A stretch of 23,845 bases of DNA from Candidatus Endonucleibacter bathymodioli (GTDB lineage Bacteria; Pseudomonadota; Gammaproteobacteria; Pseudomonadales; Endozoicomonadaceae): contig JASXSV010000035.1 in NCBI GenBank assembly GCA_030674915.1, positions 1 through 23,845 on the forward strand. The letters are read 5' to 3'. A model generated the notes under the pieces. The model did no database searches. It saw nothing but the letters and a program-made list of their open reading frames with translations, and was not told where the DNA came from. Positions 8,381 to 16,545 of this stretch are shown here, piece after piece (position 1 is the stretch's first letter; every line of letters begins with the position of its first letter). A program made the position numbers and the translations under genes.

Positions 8381-8502
8381 TATACCAGTTTTCATTGAAG
8401 GTGTGATTGTTGACCGCTCTAAAGTACTAAATTAACTGCTATTTGGTCTATGAGGTTTCGATCATTTGTCGCTTGCTCGCACCTTGAGTAGTAACAGATT
8501 TA
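8381..8502 (+). repeat. ERIC-like element, copy 6
   Basis: Starts four bases after the stop codon of the 372-aa gene, with TATACCAGTTTTCATTGAAG. GTTGACCGCTCT and TTCGATCATTTGTCGC follow. The right end is decayed (GTAACAGATTTA). As RNA its arms could fold at the 3' end of that gene's transcript. Confidence 0.85.
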
Positions 8503-8938
8503 GTCCTTCTTTCTACTCTTTGTCGTGATTTTGTGGTTATCAGTTGCGTGTTTTATTGTTTTGCAATGCGCCGTATTCGCCGTATTCGCCGTATTCGCTG
8601 TAATTGTGGAAAATCATTGTTTACATAGATAATATTGCTCTATACTTGACACGCATGACAGCTCTTTCCTGTATGAGCCGTATTTTGAAGTTGACAGCCG
8701 AAGTAATTGGAAGTGAAGGTCAAAAAGATGGCAAGGGAGTGACATTACCACTAGTTTAGATGACCACATTATTGTGGTTGATATAGGGAATCTAAAAACC
8801 ATCGTATTGAAGTGCTACTGTTACAACGGCCTTTGACATCCAGCAATTTAGGGAAAAGCGAGGCTGCAAATGTTTTTTTAGGGAATAAATTAGTTTGCGG
8901 TTTAATTAATTTGCACTTACTCTTTGAGGAATTTATTT
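8503..8938. other. Gap between copy 6 and the OmpA-domain lipoprotein
   Basis: No convincing gene. It holds the nine-base tandem repeat at 8569-8595 and a 34-codon frame at 8655-8759 without a ribosome binding site. Any promoter of the lipoprotein gene must lie here, but I could not pick a clear one; TTGACA at 8646-8651 has no good -10 partner. Confidence 0.3.
8569..8595. repeat. Nine-base tandem repeat
   Basis: Three perfect copies of CGCCGTATT in a row, followed by the imperfect CGCTGTAAT. It lies in a non-coding gap. Simple slippage explains it; I see no function. Confidence 0.85.
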
Positions 8939-9655
8939 ATGCAGTTTCAAATAAAAGGAAGAGTTACGACTCTACTTATATGCTGTCTGATTCTATCTGG
9001 CTGTGCCTCTAACGGTGCCTCTAACAGTGATGCCTCTAACAGTGATGCCTCTAACGGTAGGGGCTTTAAATGGGCGAAACACACATTGCTGGGAGCGGGT
9101 ATCGGCGGAGGATTGGGTGGTATTGCTGGGGCGGTGACTAGCACTGTTGCAGCGCCTGTTGCCGCATTGGGCGGTGCTGTTTTAGGAGGTCTCATTTGTG
9201 TGTTTGCAAAGCCGAAACCAGAATTTCCTACAGAGGAAGATGTCTTGAGTCCTAACGAAGCGATGGAAGAAAAAGCAGAGAATAGTGATGCTATTGATAC
9301 GGCTCAGAAAGTGTTGCTAGCTGAAGAGAAACTCGGGAGTATCTATTTTGAGACAAGTTCAGATCAGCTTGATGAAAAAGCGAAAGTTGTATTGAAAGAG
9401 ATAGTCGACCGAGTTGATTCCTATAAAGATATAAAGATTATTTTCAATGGTTACACTGATAATACTGGCAAGCCTCGGTTTGATAATGCAGGATTAGCAA
9501 AACGACGAGCTAAATCTGTAAACAATCATCTTCGATCTTTGGGTGTTTCAATTGACCGTCTATTTATGGGTTCTGGGGGGATAATAGAAGACAATAATAG
9601 TACGGTAGCTGGGCGGAAAGAAAATCGTAAAGTGGATATCATTGCCACACCATAA
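8939..9655 (+). CDS. OmpA-domain outer-membrane lipoprotein (Pal-like)
   Basis: The 238-aa protein starts at ATG 8939, preceded by TTTGAGGA with GAGGA eight bases before it; the TTG at 8924 overlaps that site and is unlikely. The signal peptide ends in a lipobox, LSGC, so Cys22 would be lipidated; Ala at +2 favours sorting to the outer membrane. Next come an ASN(G/SD) tandem repeat (23-40), a glycine-rich hydrophobic stretch (about 51-90, GAGIGGGLGGIAGAV) resembling glycine-zipper regions, and an OmpA C-terminal domain (about 133-236). That domain keeps the peptidoglycan-binding pattern: GYTD (Asp174), LAKRRAKSV (Arg190) and GRKENRKVDI. It probably tethers the envelope to peptidoglycan. The canonical tol-pal genes are not adjacent, so I do not call it pal. 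Confidence 0.88.
   Translation: MQFQIKGRVTTLLICCLILSGCASNGASNSDASNSDASNGRGFKWAKHTLLGAGIGGGLGGIAGAVTSTVAAPVAALGGAVLGGLICVFAKPKPEFPTEEDVLSPNEAMEEKAENSDAIDTAQKVLLAEEKLGSIYFETSSDQLDEKAKVVLKEIVDRVDSYKDIKIIFNGYTDNTGKPRFDNAGLAKRRAKSVNNHLRSLGVSIDRLFMGSGGIIEDNNSTVAGRKENRKVDIIATP
9005..9058 (+). repeat. In-frame tandem repeat after the lipidated Cys
   Basis: Units of 12, 15, 15 and 12 bases, all starting GCCTCTAAC, encode ASNG-ASNSD-ASNSD-ASNG directly after Cys22. The units are identical apart from the AGTGAT/GGT ending, so copy number may vary by slippage and would change the length of the mature N-terminal linker. Confidence 0.9.
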
Positions 9656-9730
9656 GCTATTTTAAAGATGTTTTTTGATGATTTTTAAAATGGCGTTTGT
9701 AAAATTTCATTGGTGGAGTCCAGAAAGTAT

Positions 9731-9850
9731 TAATACTAATTCCCTCTTGGGGATGTGAGATTGTGGGCTCCTCTCACTCACTACTTCCAATCACTTACAC
9801 TCGTAGGCCATGGGAATTGTTGCCTACGCACACCTACAATGGTACACATA
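9731..9850 (+). repeat. ERIC-like element, copy 7a
   Basis: Diverged left end (TAATACTAATTCCC), then GGATGTGAG, CTCCTCTCACTCACTAC, CCAATCACTTACACTCGTAG, and right arm CACACCTACAATGGTA ending in ACACATA. It is in the convergent gap between the lipoprotein and protease genes and is joined to copy 7b. Confidence 0.83.
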
Positions 9851-9966
9851 TTTCCCTTAATGGTGTGGTATTGGTGACTACCACCACATCCCCGCCATCT
9901 ATTACTGGTAGGTAGCGGGGAAATTCTCTTTCTCGCCTACCCACACCCTCAATAGAAATTGGTACA
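9846..9966 (+). repeat. ERIC-like element, copy 7b, head-to-tail with 7a
   Basis: Starts on the CACATA that ends 7a. TTAATGGTGTGG, CATCTATTACTGGTAGG and TCTCGCCTACCCACACC follow, and it ends AGAAATTGGTACA. With 7a it makes a second direct dimer with a shared terminus, like copies 2 and 3. It ends 29 bases before the last codon of the convergent protease gene. Confidence 0.82.
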
Positions 9967-9995
9967 TGCTCCCTTGAAACCAAATATGATCTTTT

Positions 9996-11120
9996 TCAAC
10001 TATTGATAATAGTGGGTCGTTTGGCTACCAGAGCTTTCAGGTTGATTTTTTTTCCGTTTCTTAGAACCCCAAGCGTAACTTTGCTACCTGGGGTTATCTG
10101 AGCGACTAGGTTCATTAGGAGCTTTCCATCAATGGTTTTGCTACCATTAATATCTATTAAAATATCTCCCCTGCGGAGACCTGCCTGATCTGCTGGACCT
10201 GTCTCATAAACGCCAGAAATCAGAATTCCGGCATCGGCATCGATTTGGTAAGCCTTTGCAAGGCTGTTGTTGAGTGATTGCGACTCAATGCCTAGCCAGC
10301 CACGAATAACATAGCCGTGCCGCATAATGGAGTTCATGACGAAGCGTGCCATTTCAGACGGAATAGCAAAGCCGATGCTTTCATTCCCACCTCCTATAGA
10401 AAAGAGTAAAGTGTTGACTCCAATGAGGTCGCCATAAGCGTTGATTAGTGCACCACCGGAATTTCCGATATTTATTGCTGCGTCTGTTTGAATGAAATCT
10501 TCATAGGTATTCAGTTGGAGGTTGTGGCGACCAGTAGCACTAATAATACCCATGGTTACGGTTTGAGATAGTCCGAAGGGGTTACCAATAGCTAAAACAA
10601 TATCACCAACTTTAGCTTTGGTGGAGTCTGCAAGATGTATATATGGTAGATTAGTCATACGGATTTTTAAAACCGCAAGATCAGTGTCTGAATCCGTACC
10701 TACCACGGTAGCATAGACTTCACGTCCGTCTCTGAGGCCTACAATAATATGATCAGCCCCTTGAATAACGTGGTTGTTGGTGAGTATAAAACCATTGGGG
10801 TTAATGATAACGCCTGAGCCAAGGCTGGTTTCAATATTGTTTTTATTGATCTTTATATGGGGAGGGATCTCTACAAATTTCTTTTCTTGGTTTATGACAG
10901 TTTTTGTGGATATATTGACGACTGCCGGTGTGGCTTTTTTTACTGCAGAATTGTAAGAATTCTGCTTAAATCCGGAAACAAGCGTAGTTGTCGGGCTGAA
11001 AAAATAAGCCATTGGTGATGATGTTAAGCCAGCTAGTTCTGGTTTCAAGCAGATTACACCAATGCTAACAATGAACCCAAAAAGAATTGGCCAGCCACAA
11101 ATCTGCAGTAATTTTTTCAT
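9996..11120 (-). CDS. degS: DegS/AlgW-type periplasmic serine protease
   Basis: HtrA-family protease of 374 aa. An N-terminal membrane anchor (about residues 10-26, GWPILFGFIVSIGVICL) places the body in the periplasm. The trypsin-like domain has the full triad: His117 in TNNHV, Asp147 in SDTDLAVLKI, Ser221 in GNSGGALIN. A single PDZ domain (about 275-365; GPADQAGLRRGDILIDING) follows. The anchor plus one PDZ fits DegS (E. coli) or AlgW (Pseudomonas), which cut the anti-sigma factor RseA/MucA when outer-membrane proteins misfold; DegP-type proteins have two PDZ domains and a cleaved signal. The upstream ribosome binding site is weak. ERIC-like copies lie in the gaps at both ends. Confidence 0.93.
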   Translation of the reverse strand: MKKLLQICGWPILFGFIVSIGVICLKPELAGLTSSPMAYFFSPTTTLVSGFKQNSYNSAVKKATPAVVNISTKTVINQEKKFVEIPPHIKINKNNIETSLGSGVIINPNGFILTNNHVIQGADHIIVGLRDGREVYATVVGTDSDTDLAVLKIRMTNLPYIHLADSTKAKVGDIVLAIGNPFGLSQTVTMGIISATGRHNLQLNTYEDFIQTDAAINIGNSGGALINAYGDLIGVNTLLFSIGGGNESIGFAIPSEMARFVMNSIMRHGYVIRGWLGIESQSLNNSLAKAYQIDADAGILISGVYETGPADQAGLRRGDILIDINGSKTIDGKLLMNLVAQITPGSKVTLGVLRNGKKINLKALVAKRPTIINS

Positions 11121-11158
11121 AGGATATCACGTTAAGAATAATAATTGGTATGGTTGAC

Positions 11159-11276
11159 TAGACCAGTTGCTATTGAAAGGTGAGGGGGCGACAAACGAGC
11201 GAGCCCCCATAAACTACTAACTAGTAGGTGGTTGAGGAGAACAGTCAACACAACACCTTCAAAAGGAAAGGGTATA
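11159..11276 (-). repeat. ERIC-like element, copy 8 (inverse orientation)
   Basis: Starts TAGACCAGTTGCTATTGAAA, then GGCGACAAACGAGCGAGCCC, CTAGTAGGTGGTTGAGGAGA, ACAGTCAACA and ACACCTTCAAAAGGAAAGGG before TATA. It lies in the divergent gap between degS and the Nif3 gene. Confidence 0.88.
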
Positions 11277-11369
11277 TGCCGATTAGGCTTTGTCAGGAAC
11301 TTACTTTTAAGTTATAACCATACCTGTTTTGGCTACAGGTATCCAAACTTACTTACTAAGTTTGTTATC

Positions 11370-11434
11370 TATAACCATTACCATTTTAGGTGTAAGCAGT
11401 TAATAGCCTTATATCTTCAAGGGTAGGGAGTATA
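11370..11434. repeat. ERIC-like element, copy 9, core deleted
   Basis: A left arm, TATAACCATTACCATTTTAG plus GTGTAA, is followed after a few bases by a right arm, CTTCAAGGGTAGGGAGTATA. The whole centre is missing, leaving 65 bp of two inverted arms. Such a short form would fold into a simple hairpin. It lies about 40 bases upstream of the chosen Nif3 start. Confidence 0.7.
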
Positions 11435-11473
11435 TGCCCAATGGCATTGGAGTTACAGAGTGTTGGAGGAACT

Positions 11474-12235
11474 ATGGGTATTGCCCTAAAAGAGCTGGTG
11501 GCCTGTCTGGATGAAGAATTACAGCCGCAGTTATTTAAAGATTATTGTCCTAATGGCTTGCAAGTAGAAGGGAAAGACAGTGTAGGTAAAATTATTACTG
11601 GGGTTACCGCCTGTCAGGCTTTGATAGATAAAGCAATTGAGCTTAATGCTGACGCTTTGTTAGTTCATCATGGTTATTTTTGGAAAGGAGATGATGCTGT
11701 TTTGACTGGTATGGGTAGACGACGTATCGAATCATTACTGAAAAATGGAATTAGTCTCATTGCGTATCACTTACCACTGGATGGTCACCCGGAGCTTGGT
11801 AATAATGCACAGTTAGCAAAACGTATGGGCTGGTCTGTAAAAGGTGGAATGGGGTCTGGTCAAGCAAGGCCGGTTGGTAATTGGGGAGAGCCTGACCAGG
11901 TTATGAGCGTTGGTGATATGGCGTCTAGGTTGGAGCAAAGTCTCAGTAGAAAGCCTCTTGTCATTAGTGGAGGAAGTCATGACGTTAAAACCCTGGCGTG
12001 GTGTACAGGGGCAGCTCAAAACATGATAAAAAATGCTGTAGAGTTGGGTGTGGATGCTTTTGTTAGTGGTGAAATTTCAGAATCAACAGTACATTTTGCT
12101 CGGGAAAATGGCATTCATTATTTTAGTGCTGGGCATCATGCCACGGAACGTTATGGTGTTCAGGCACTGGCTGTTTTTTTAGAAAAAAAATGTGGTATTG
12201 AACATGAATTCATTGATATCGATTCTCCTGTGTGA
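11474..12235 (+). CDS. ybgI: Nif3/YbgI-family metal-binding protein
   Basis: The 253-aa protein matches E. coli YbgI throughout: YCPNGLQVEGKDSVGKIITG, DALLVHHGYFWKG (His65, His66), YHLPLDGHPELGNNAQLA (His99, Asp103) and SAGHHATERYG (His222, Glu225), the residues that bind the two-metal centre in this family. The start at ATG 11474 is chosen because GGAGGA (11465-11470) precedes it and the alignment with homologues begins there; an ATG at 11441 would add 11 residues with no support. Family members are toroidal hexamers; proposed as GTP cyclohydrolase I-like or NAD-related enzymes, their true reaction is unsettled. It stands alone, divergent from degS. Confidence 0.93.
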   Translation: MGIALKELVACLDEELQPQLFKDYCPNGLQVEGKDSVGKIITGVTACQALIDKAIELNADALLVHHGYFWKGDDAVLTGMGRRRIESLLKNGISLIAYHLPLDGHPELGNNAQLAKRMGWSVKGGMGSGQARPVGNWGEPDQVMSVGDMASRLEQSLSRKPLVISGGSHDVKTLAWCTGAAQNMIKNAVELGVDAFVSGEISESTVHFARENGIHYFSAGHHATERYGVQALAVFLEKKCGIEHEFIDIDSPV

Positions 12236-12325
12236 GTAAGTTGCGAGGTGGTTGGTAGGCTTAAACATTGCCAATATTATTTTGATTTTCTCTTTTTTAG
12301 GCAGGAGATTAAGTTGTTCTGACAA

Positions 12326-12472
12326 TATACCCGCATCCATTGTAGGTGAGAGTAAGCGACAAACGAGCGAAGCCCTATGAGCCTTCTAGAAGCCCTATGA
12401 GTCTTCTAGTACTAGAGGTTTGGGTGGGTGAAAGCAGTCAATAACCTCACATTTCCATGGGGAATGGGTGTA
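12326..12472 (-). repeat. ERIC-like element, copy 10, with internal duplication
   Basis: Starts TATACCCGCATCCATTGTAG, then GCGACAAACGAGCGAAGCCC. A 20-base segment beginning AGCCCTATGAG is present twice in a row (12371-12390 and 12391-12410, two differences), lengthening the copy to 147 bp. It continues GGGTGGGTGAAAGCAGTCAA and ends GGGTGTA. It lies between the Nif3 gene and kbl. The remaining 12473-12701 shows nothing clear. Confidence 0.88.
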
Positions 12473-12701
12473 CCATTAACATCACCGCGGAAGCTTATGG
12501 TAAAACGTGGCGTCAAGAAACGAGTGCAGAAAGGTTAGAAGGGTGTTAAGTTCGTTCACAAATAGTTTATCTAGTGAGTTGTTCGAAGCTTTATCATGAT
12601 TGCTTAGGTTAGCAAATGAGTATTTTGTTTTTTGAAATTAGCCCTGATTTTGGCGAAGGTATTGATGAGGGGAAAAGTTTTTTAATATGACTGAGGTGGG
12701 T

Positions 12702-13898
12702 ATGAAGGTTGAGTTTTATGAGGGGCTTCGGAAGCAGCTAGATGACCTGGAAGAAGATGGTCTTTATAAATTTGAGAGAGTAATCATTTCTCAACAACAA
12801 GCTGATATCCGTGTGGATTCTGGCGACGAAGTGTTGAATTTCTGTGCTAATAACTACCTTGGTTTGGCTAATGCGCCGGAACTGATAGATGAAGCTCAAA
12901 GAGCTTTGGATGAATACGGCTATGGTATGGCTTCTGTTCGATTTATTTGTGGTACTCATGAGGTACACAAGCGCCTGGAAAAGCGGATGTCTGAGTTTTT
13001 GGGAATGGAGGATACCATTCTTTATTCATCTTGTTTTGACGCTAATGCAGGTCTTTTTGAAGCGCTGCTGGGGCCAGAAGATGCCATTATTAGTGATTCC
13101 TTGAACCACGCAAGCATTATTGACGGTGTTCGTCTTTGTAAAGCGAATCGTTTTCGTTATAAAAATAATGATATGGCTGACCTAGAAAATCAGCTTAAGG
13201 CTGCGGATGAAGCTGGTGTTCGTTACAAGATGATTGCTACGGATGGTGTTTTTTCTATGGATGGCGTTATTGCAAATCTGATGGGTGTGTGTGATCTGGC
13301 AGATAAATACAATGCATTGGTAATGGTTGATGACTCCCATGCGGTAGGTTTTATTGGTGATGGTGGTCGGGGCACTCATGAATACTGTCAAGTAATGGGG
13401 CGTGTTGATATTATCACTGGCACCCTTGGTAAAGCGCTTGGAGGTGCTTCCGGTGGTTATACATCTGGTCGTAAAGAACTGACAGAATGGCTTAGAAACC
13501 GATCGCGACCATATTTGTTTTCTAATACTTTGTCCCCGATTATTGCAGCCGCGTCCATTAGGGTTTTGGATATGCTGGAGGAGGGTGATGATTTACGCCA
13601 GCGATTAAAAAATAATGCCCAGTACTTCCGTACAGAAATGATAAAACTGGGCTTTGAATTGACTGGTGATGGTCATCCGATTGTTCCCGTTATGCTGGGT
13701 AGCGCTTCGTTAGCAGGCAGGTTTGCTGATAGAATGTTGGAAGAAGGGGTTTATGTGGTTGGCTTCTCCTTTCCCGTGGTACCCAAGGGGCAGGCTCGCA
13801 TAAGAACCCAAATGTCCGCAGCTCATAACAATGGGCATATAGATAAAGCAATCGCCGCCTTCGCAAAAGTTGGCCAAGAATTAGGTGTCATTACCTGA
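12702..13898 (+). CDS. kbl: 2-amino-3-ketobutyrate CoA ligase (glycine C-acetyltransferase)
   Basis: PLP enzyme of the alpha-oxoamine synthase family. It converts 2-amino-3-oxobutyrate plus CoA to glycine plus acetyl-CoA, the second step of threonine breakdown after Tdh. From ATG 12702 it is 398 aa, exactly the E. coli Kbl length, and GAGGTG (12693-12698) stands four bases upstream; the ATG at 12687 lacks a spaced ribosome binding site. Key residues: Lys244 in [15 protein letters not shown] (Schiff base to PLP), Asp210 and His213 in VDDSHAVGF, His136 in LNHASIIDG, and the N-terminal [11 protein letters not shown]. No damage is seen. tdh follows on the same strand after an unusually long 198-bp gap. 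Confidence 0.97.
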   Translation: MKVEFYEGLRKQLDDLEEDGLYKFERVIISQQQADIRVDSGDEVLNFCANNYLGLANAPELIDEAQRALDEYGYGMASVRFICGTHEVHKRLEKRMSEFLGMEDTILYSSCFDANAGLFEALLGPEDAIISDSLNHASIIDGVRLCKANRFRYKNNDMADLENQLKAADEAGVRYKMIATDGVFSMDGVIANLMGVCDLADKYNALVMVDDSHAVGFIGDGGRGTHEYCQVMGRVDIITGTLGKALGGASGGYTSGRKELTEWLRNRSRPYLFSNTLSPIIAAASIRVLDMLEEGDDLRQRLKNNAQYFRTEMIKLGFELTGDGHPIVPVMLGSASLAGRFADRMLEEGVYVVGFSFPVVPKGQARIRTQMSAAHNNGHIDKAIAAFAKVGQELGVIT

Positions 13899-14096
13899 GA
13901 TCTGGTTTTATCAGTTATGCTGGTGGAAGTTATGAAAAAATAGACTATGGGAATTGATAGTGTTCATGGAATGGTGCAGTTAGTTGTCTTGCAGAGTTAG
14001 TTTTTATCCTTAGTTTCTCACGATTTGCACAGACGCGGGCTTTTAATATTGATAATACTGATTTTATGAAATTAGATGGTTGAGGGTATATTGAGT

Positions 14097-15122
14097 ATGA
14101 AGACACTTGCCAAACTGAAACCAGAGCGGGGGATATGGGTTGCTGAAAGGCCTAAGCCTAAAGTTGGTTACAACGATGTGTTAATAGAAATACACAAAAC
14201 AGCCATCTGTGGCACGGATATGCATATTTATAACTGGGATGAATGGTCCCAGAAAACAATACCTTTAGGAATGCATGTGGGTCATGAATTCATTGGTAAA
14301 ATTGTTGATATGGGTGAAGGTGCTCAAGGATTTACGCTTGGGCAGCGGGTTTCTGGAGAGGGTCATATTACCTGTGGGTACTGTCGTAACTGTCGTGCTG
14401 GGCGTAGGCATTTATGTAATTTTACTGTAGGCGTGGGTGTTCAACGTGATGGTGCATTTGCTGAGTATCTTTGTATACCAGCAGTAAATGCCTTCCCTAT
14501 TCCTGATGATATTAGTGACGACCTAGCCTCTATTTTTGACCCTTTTGGGAATGCTGTTCATACAGCATTATCTTTTGACTTGGTGGGTGAAGATGTTCTG
14601 ATTACTGGTGCTGGGCCTATTGGAATTATGGCTGTAGCTATTTGCAAGCATGTGGGAGCGCGCCATGTTGTAATTACGGATGTTAACGAATACCGTCTAG
14701 ATCTGGCACGAAAAATAGGCGCAACGGAAGCTATTAATGTTGAGCTAACTTCTATTGATGAGACGATAAAAAAATTAGGGATGGTGGAGGGGTTTGATGT
14801 TGGTTTGGAGATGTCCGGTATTGGTCGAGCATTTCAGCAGATGCTGGAGCACATGAACCATGGGGGTAAGGTATCCTTGCTGGGGATTCCTGCAAATGAT
14901 ACAGCTATTGATTGGACTAAGGTGATATTCAAAGGTTTAGTGATCAAAGGGATTTATGGTAGGGAGATGTATGAAACATGGTACAAGATGATCAGTATGT
15001 TGCAATCAGGTCTAGACATTAGCCCCGTGATTACTCACCATTTATCTGTGTCTGAGTTTGAGAAAGGATTTGACATTATGGGGTCAGGCCAGTCAGGTAA
15101 AGTTATTTTGGATTGGCGTTAA
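14097..15122 (+). CDS. tdh: L-threonine 3-dehydrogenase
   Basis: Zinc-dependent medium-chain dehydrogenase that oxidises L-threonine to 2-amino-3-oxobutyrate with NAD+, feeding Kbl. From ATG 14097 it is 341 aa, the E. coli length; GAGGG lies ten bases upstream. The ATG at 14076 would add seven residues not in homologues. Catalytic zinc ligands Cys38 ([15 protein letters not shown]), His63 and Glu64 (VGHEF) are present, as are the structural-zinc cysteines 93, 96, 99 and 107. The Rossmann motif is GAGPIGIMA. The C-terminus [11 protein letters not shown] is complete. The intergenic 13899-14096 carries no ERIC-like copy, which suggests that kbl and tdh are still one unit. Confidence 0.97.
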   Translation: MKTLAKLKPERGIWVAERPKPKVGYNDVLIEIHKTAICGTDMHIYNWDEWSQKTIPLGMHVGHEFIGKIVDMGEGAQGFTLGQRVSGEGHITCGYCRNCRAGRRHLCNFTVGVGVQRDGAFAEYLCIPAVNAFPIPDDISDDLASIFDPFGNAVHTALSFDLVGEDVLITGAGPIGIMAVAICKHVGARHVVITDVNEYRLDLARKIGATEAINVELTSIDETIKKLGMVEGFDVGLEMSGIGRAFQQMLEHMNHGGKVSLLGIPANDTAIDWTKVIFKGLVIKGIYGREMYETWYKMISMLQSGLDISPVITHHLSVSEFEKGFDIMGSGQSGKVILDWR

Positions 15123-15151
15123 CGTAATTGCAGTATTTTCATTTAAAAAGC

Positions 15152-15315
15152 TATACCCATTGATATTGGAGGCGTGGGTAGGCGACAAGCGAGCTAATCC
15201 CCATAAACTTACGAATAGCAGGTGGCTGGGGATAGAGCAGTCAACAATTGATTAAATCGCACATACGATTACACAGGCAAATGCTTATCTCTAACCTCCA
15301 ATTGTTATGGGTATA
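15152..15315 (-). repeat. ERIC-like element, copy 11, with insertion
   Basis: Starts TATACCCATTGATATTGGAG, followed by GGCGACAAGCGAGCTAATCC, GGTGGCTGGGGATAGAGCAG and TCAACAATTG. About 45 unrelated bases (roughly 15249-15293) then interrupt it before the right arm, CCTCCAATTGTTATGGGTAT plus A. At 164 bp it is the longest copy. It almost fills the convergent gap between tdh and folE. Confidence 0.9.
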
Positions 15316-15328
15316 TTCATCATTGAGT

Positions 15329-15883
15329 TTAGTGTTTGATAAACTGCAAAAATTCTTCTCTGGTCGCTTGGCGATCACGCATTAAGCCGAGCATTACTGA
15401 CGTTGTCATGGATGAGTTTTGTTTTTCTACTCCTCGCATCATCATGCACATATGTTGAGCCTCAATAACCACCGCAACACCTTTGGCGTTGATTGAGCTC
15501 ATAATGGCGCTAGCTATATCATGAGTCAGGTTTTCTTGAATTTGTAGGCGGCGAGCAAACATATCAACAATGCGGGCAAATTTAGAAAGACCTAGTACTT
15601 TTCCTTTTGGTAGATAGCCAATATGGCATTTTCCAAGGAAAGGTAGCATGTGATGCTCACACAGAGAGTAAAGTTCGATGTCTTTGATTACTATCATTTC
15701 ACTGATATTAGACTCAAAAACAGCACCATTGACAATATCTTTAATGTTTTGATTATAGCCGTGGGTTAAATACTGTAACGTTTCCGCTGCACGATCAGGA
15801 GTGCCTTTCAGTCCGTCGCGATGAATGTTTTCACCAATGGTTTCGATGATGGCCTTATAATATTGGCTAAGAGTTGATGTCAT
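15329..15883 (-). CDS. folE: GTP cyclohydrolase I
   Basis: Converts GTP to 7,8-dihydroneopterin triphosphate, the first step of folate synthesis. The 184-aa protein has the zinc ligands Cys75 and His78 ([10 protein letters not shown]) and Cys146 ([11 protein letters not shown]). Other hallmarks are the early [11 protein letters not shown] motif, [20 protein letters not shown] and QENLTHDIA. The start is backed by TAGGAGA five bases before the ATG. It is slightly shorter than E. coli FolE (222 aa), mainly at the N-terminus, which is common in other gammaproteobacteria. It stands alone on the minus strand with ERIC-like copies 11 and 12 on its two sides. Confidence 0.97.
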   Translation of the reverse strand: MTSTLSQYYKAIIETIGENIHRDGLKGTPDRAAETLQYLTHGYNQNIKDIVNGAVFESNISEMIVIKDIELYSLCEHHMLPFLGKCHIGYLPKGKVLGLSKFARIVDMFARRLQIQENLTHDIASAIMSSINAKGVAVVIEAQHMCMMMRGVEKQNSSMTTSVMLGLMRDRQATREEFLQFIKH

Positions 15884-16265
15884 CCAATCTCCTATCTTTG
15901 ATTGATTACGCAGAAATTGGGTTTTTAAAATTATCCCCAGTAAAGTTATTAGTAGACTTTTGTTACTAAGTGTAAGCCCAGTTGGGTTAGGAATGGCTTC
16001 TGATTCATCAGGCGATTAAGGCAGGCTCTTGAAAGACTAATAATCGATACCACATCCATAACCCATGACAGCTTAACATACTTAAGATGTTAATGTACTG
16101 TACCTTGGCTACTCCCAAGTCTGAAAGTGTCTTCGCTGGTTTTATCATTGTGATATGAGAGACAGGAGCAGAGCTTGAGTCTACAGGGATAGTATTGACG
16201 GTGCTCACAGCAGGGCACATTCTTTACAGGTGCGACGGTTCAAAATTGGTATTTTCTGATAAAAT
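15884..16265. other. Gap upstream of folE, no supported gene
   Basis: A 70-codon minus-strand frame (16008-16220) has no ribosome binding site and no recognisable motif. The folE promoter should be in the first 100 bases to the left of this gap. I see no repeat or hairpin of note here. The following 16334-16545, between copy 12 and the ubiA stop codon, also holds nothing I can name. Confidence 0.35.
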
Positions 16266-16300
16266 AGGTGACAAAACTTGAGGAACAGCATATTTCTATA
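16266..16300 (+). repeat. Shared flank, instance B
   Basis: Begins AGGTGACAAAACTTGAGGAA and ends in the TATA of copy 12. It matches the minus strand of 4638-4672 at 30 of 35 positions and has the same position relative to an ERIC-like terminus. Confidence 0.7.
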
Positions 16301-16333
16301 CCAACACCTTCAGTGGTAACTGGTAACTGGTAT
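16297..16333 (+). repeat. ERIC-like element, copy 12, core deleted
   Basis: The terminus TATACC runs directly into a right arm, AACACCTTCAGTGGTAACTG, in which GGTAACT is duplicated, before a final GGTAT. The left arm and the whole core are missing. It lies between folE and ubiA. Confidence 0.7.
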
Positions 16334-16545
16334 CGGTCAGAGGCGGATACGAAGAGTTTGAGATACCGATATTGTACTAAGCTATAATTGTTTTTGTTGA
16401 GTTATGCTTAGGCCTACAGTTATTGGGTGGATTTTTGGAGGGTAAGTGTATGCCGTTTATATCGAGCATCTAGGAATCAACCAAACCCTAACAAAATAAG
16501 AGTTTAGTTGTGGTATTTACAGTGCTAATACCAGTATGATTTGAG

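Noticed and set aside
8569..8601. Iteron-type origin
   Set aside because: Only three nine-base units, no DnaA boxes or replication gene nearby.
8655..8759. 34-codon frame beginning MTALSCMSRILKL
   Set aside because: No ribosome binding site, no recognisable motif, and no partner gene; short enough to be chance.
16008..16220. 70-codon minus-strand frame upstream of folE
   Set aside because: No ribosome binding site and no family resemblance; the sequence could equally be decayed DNA.
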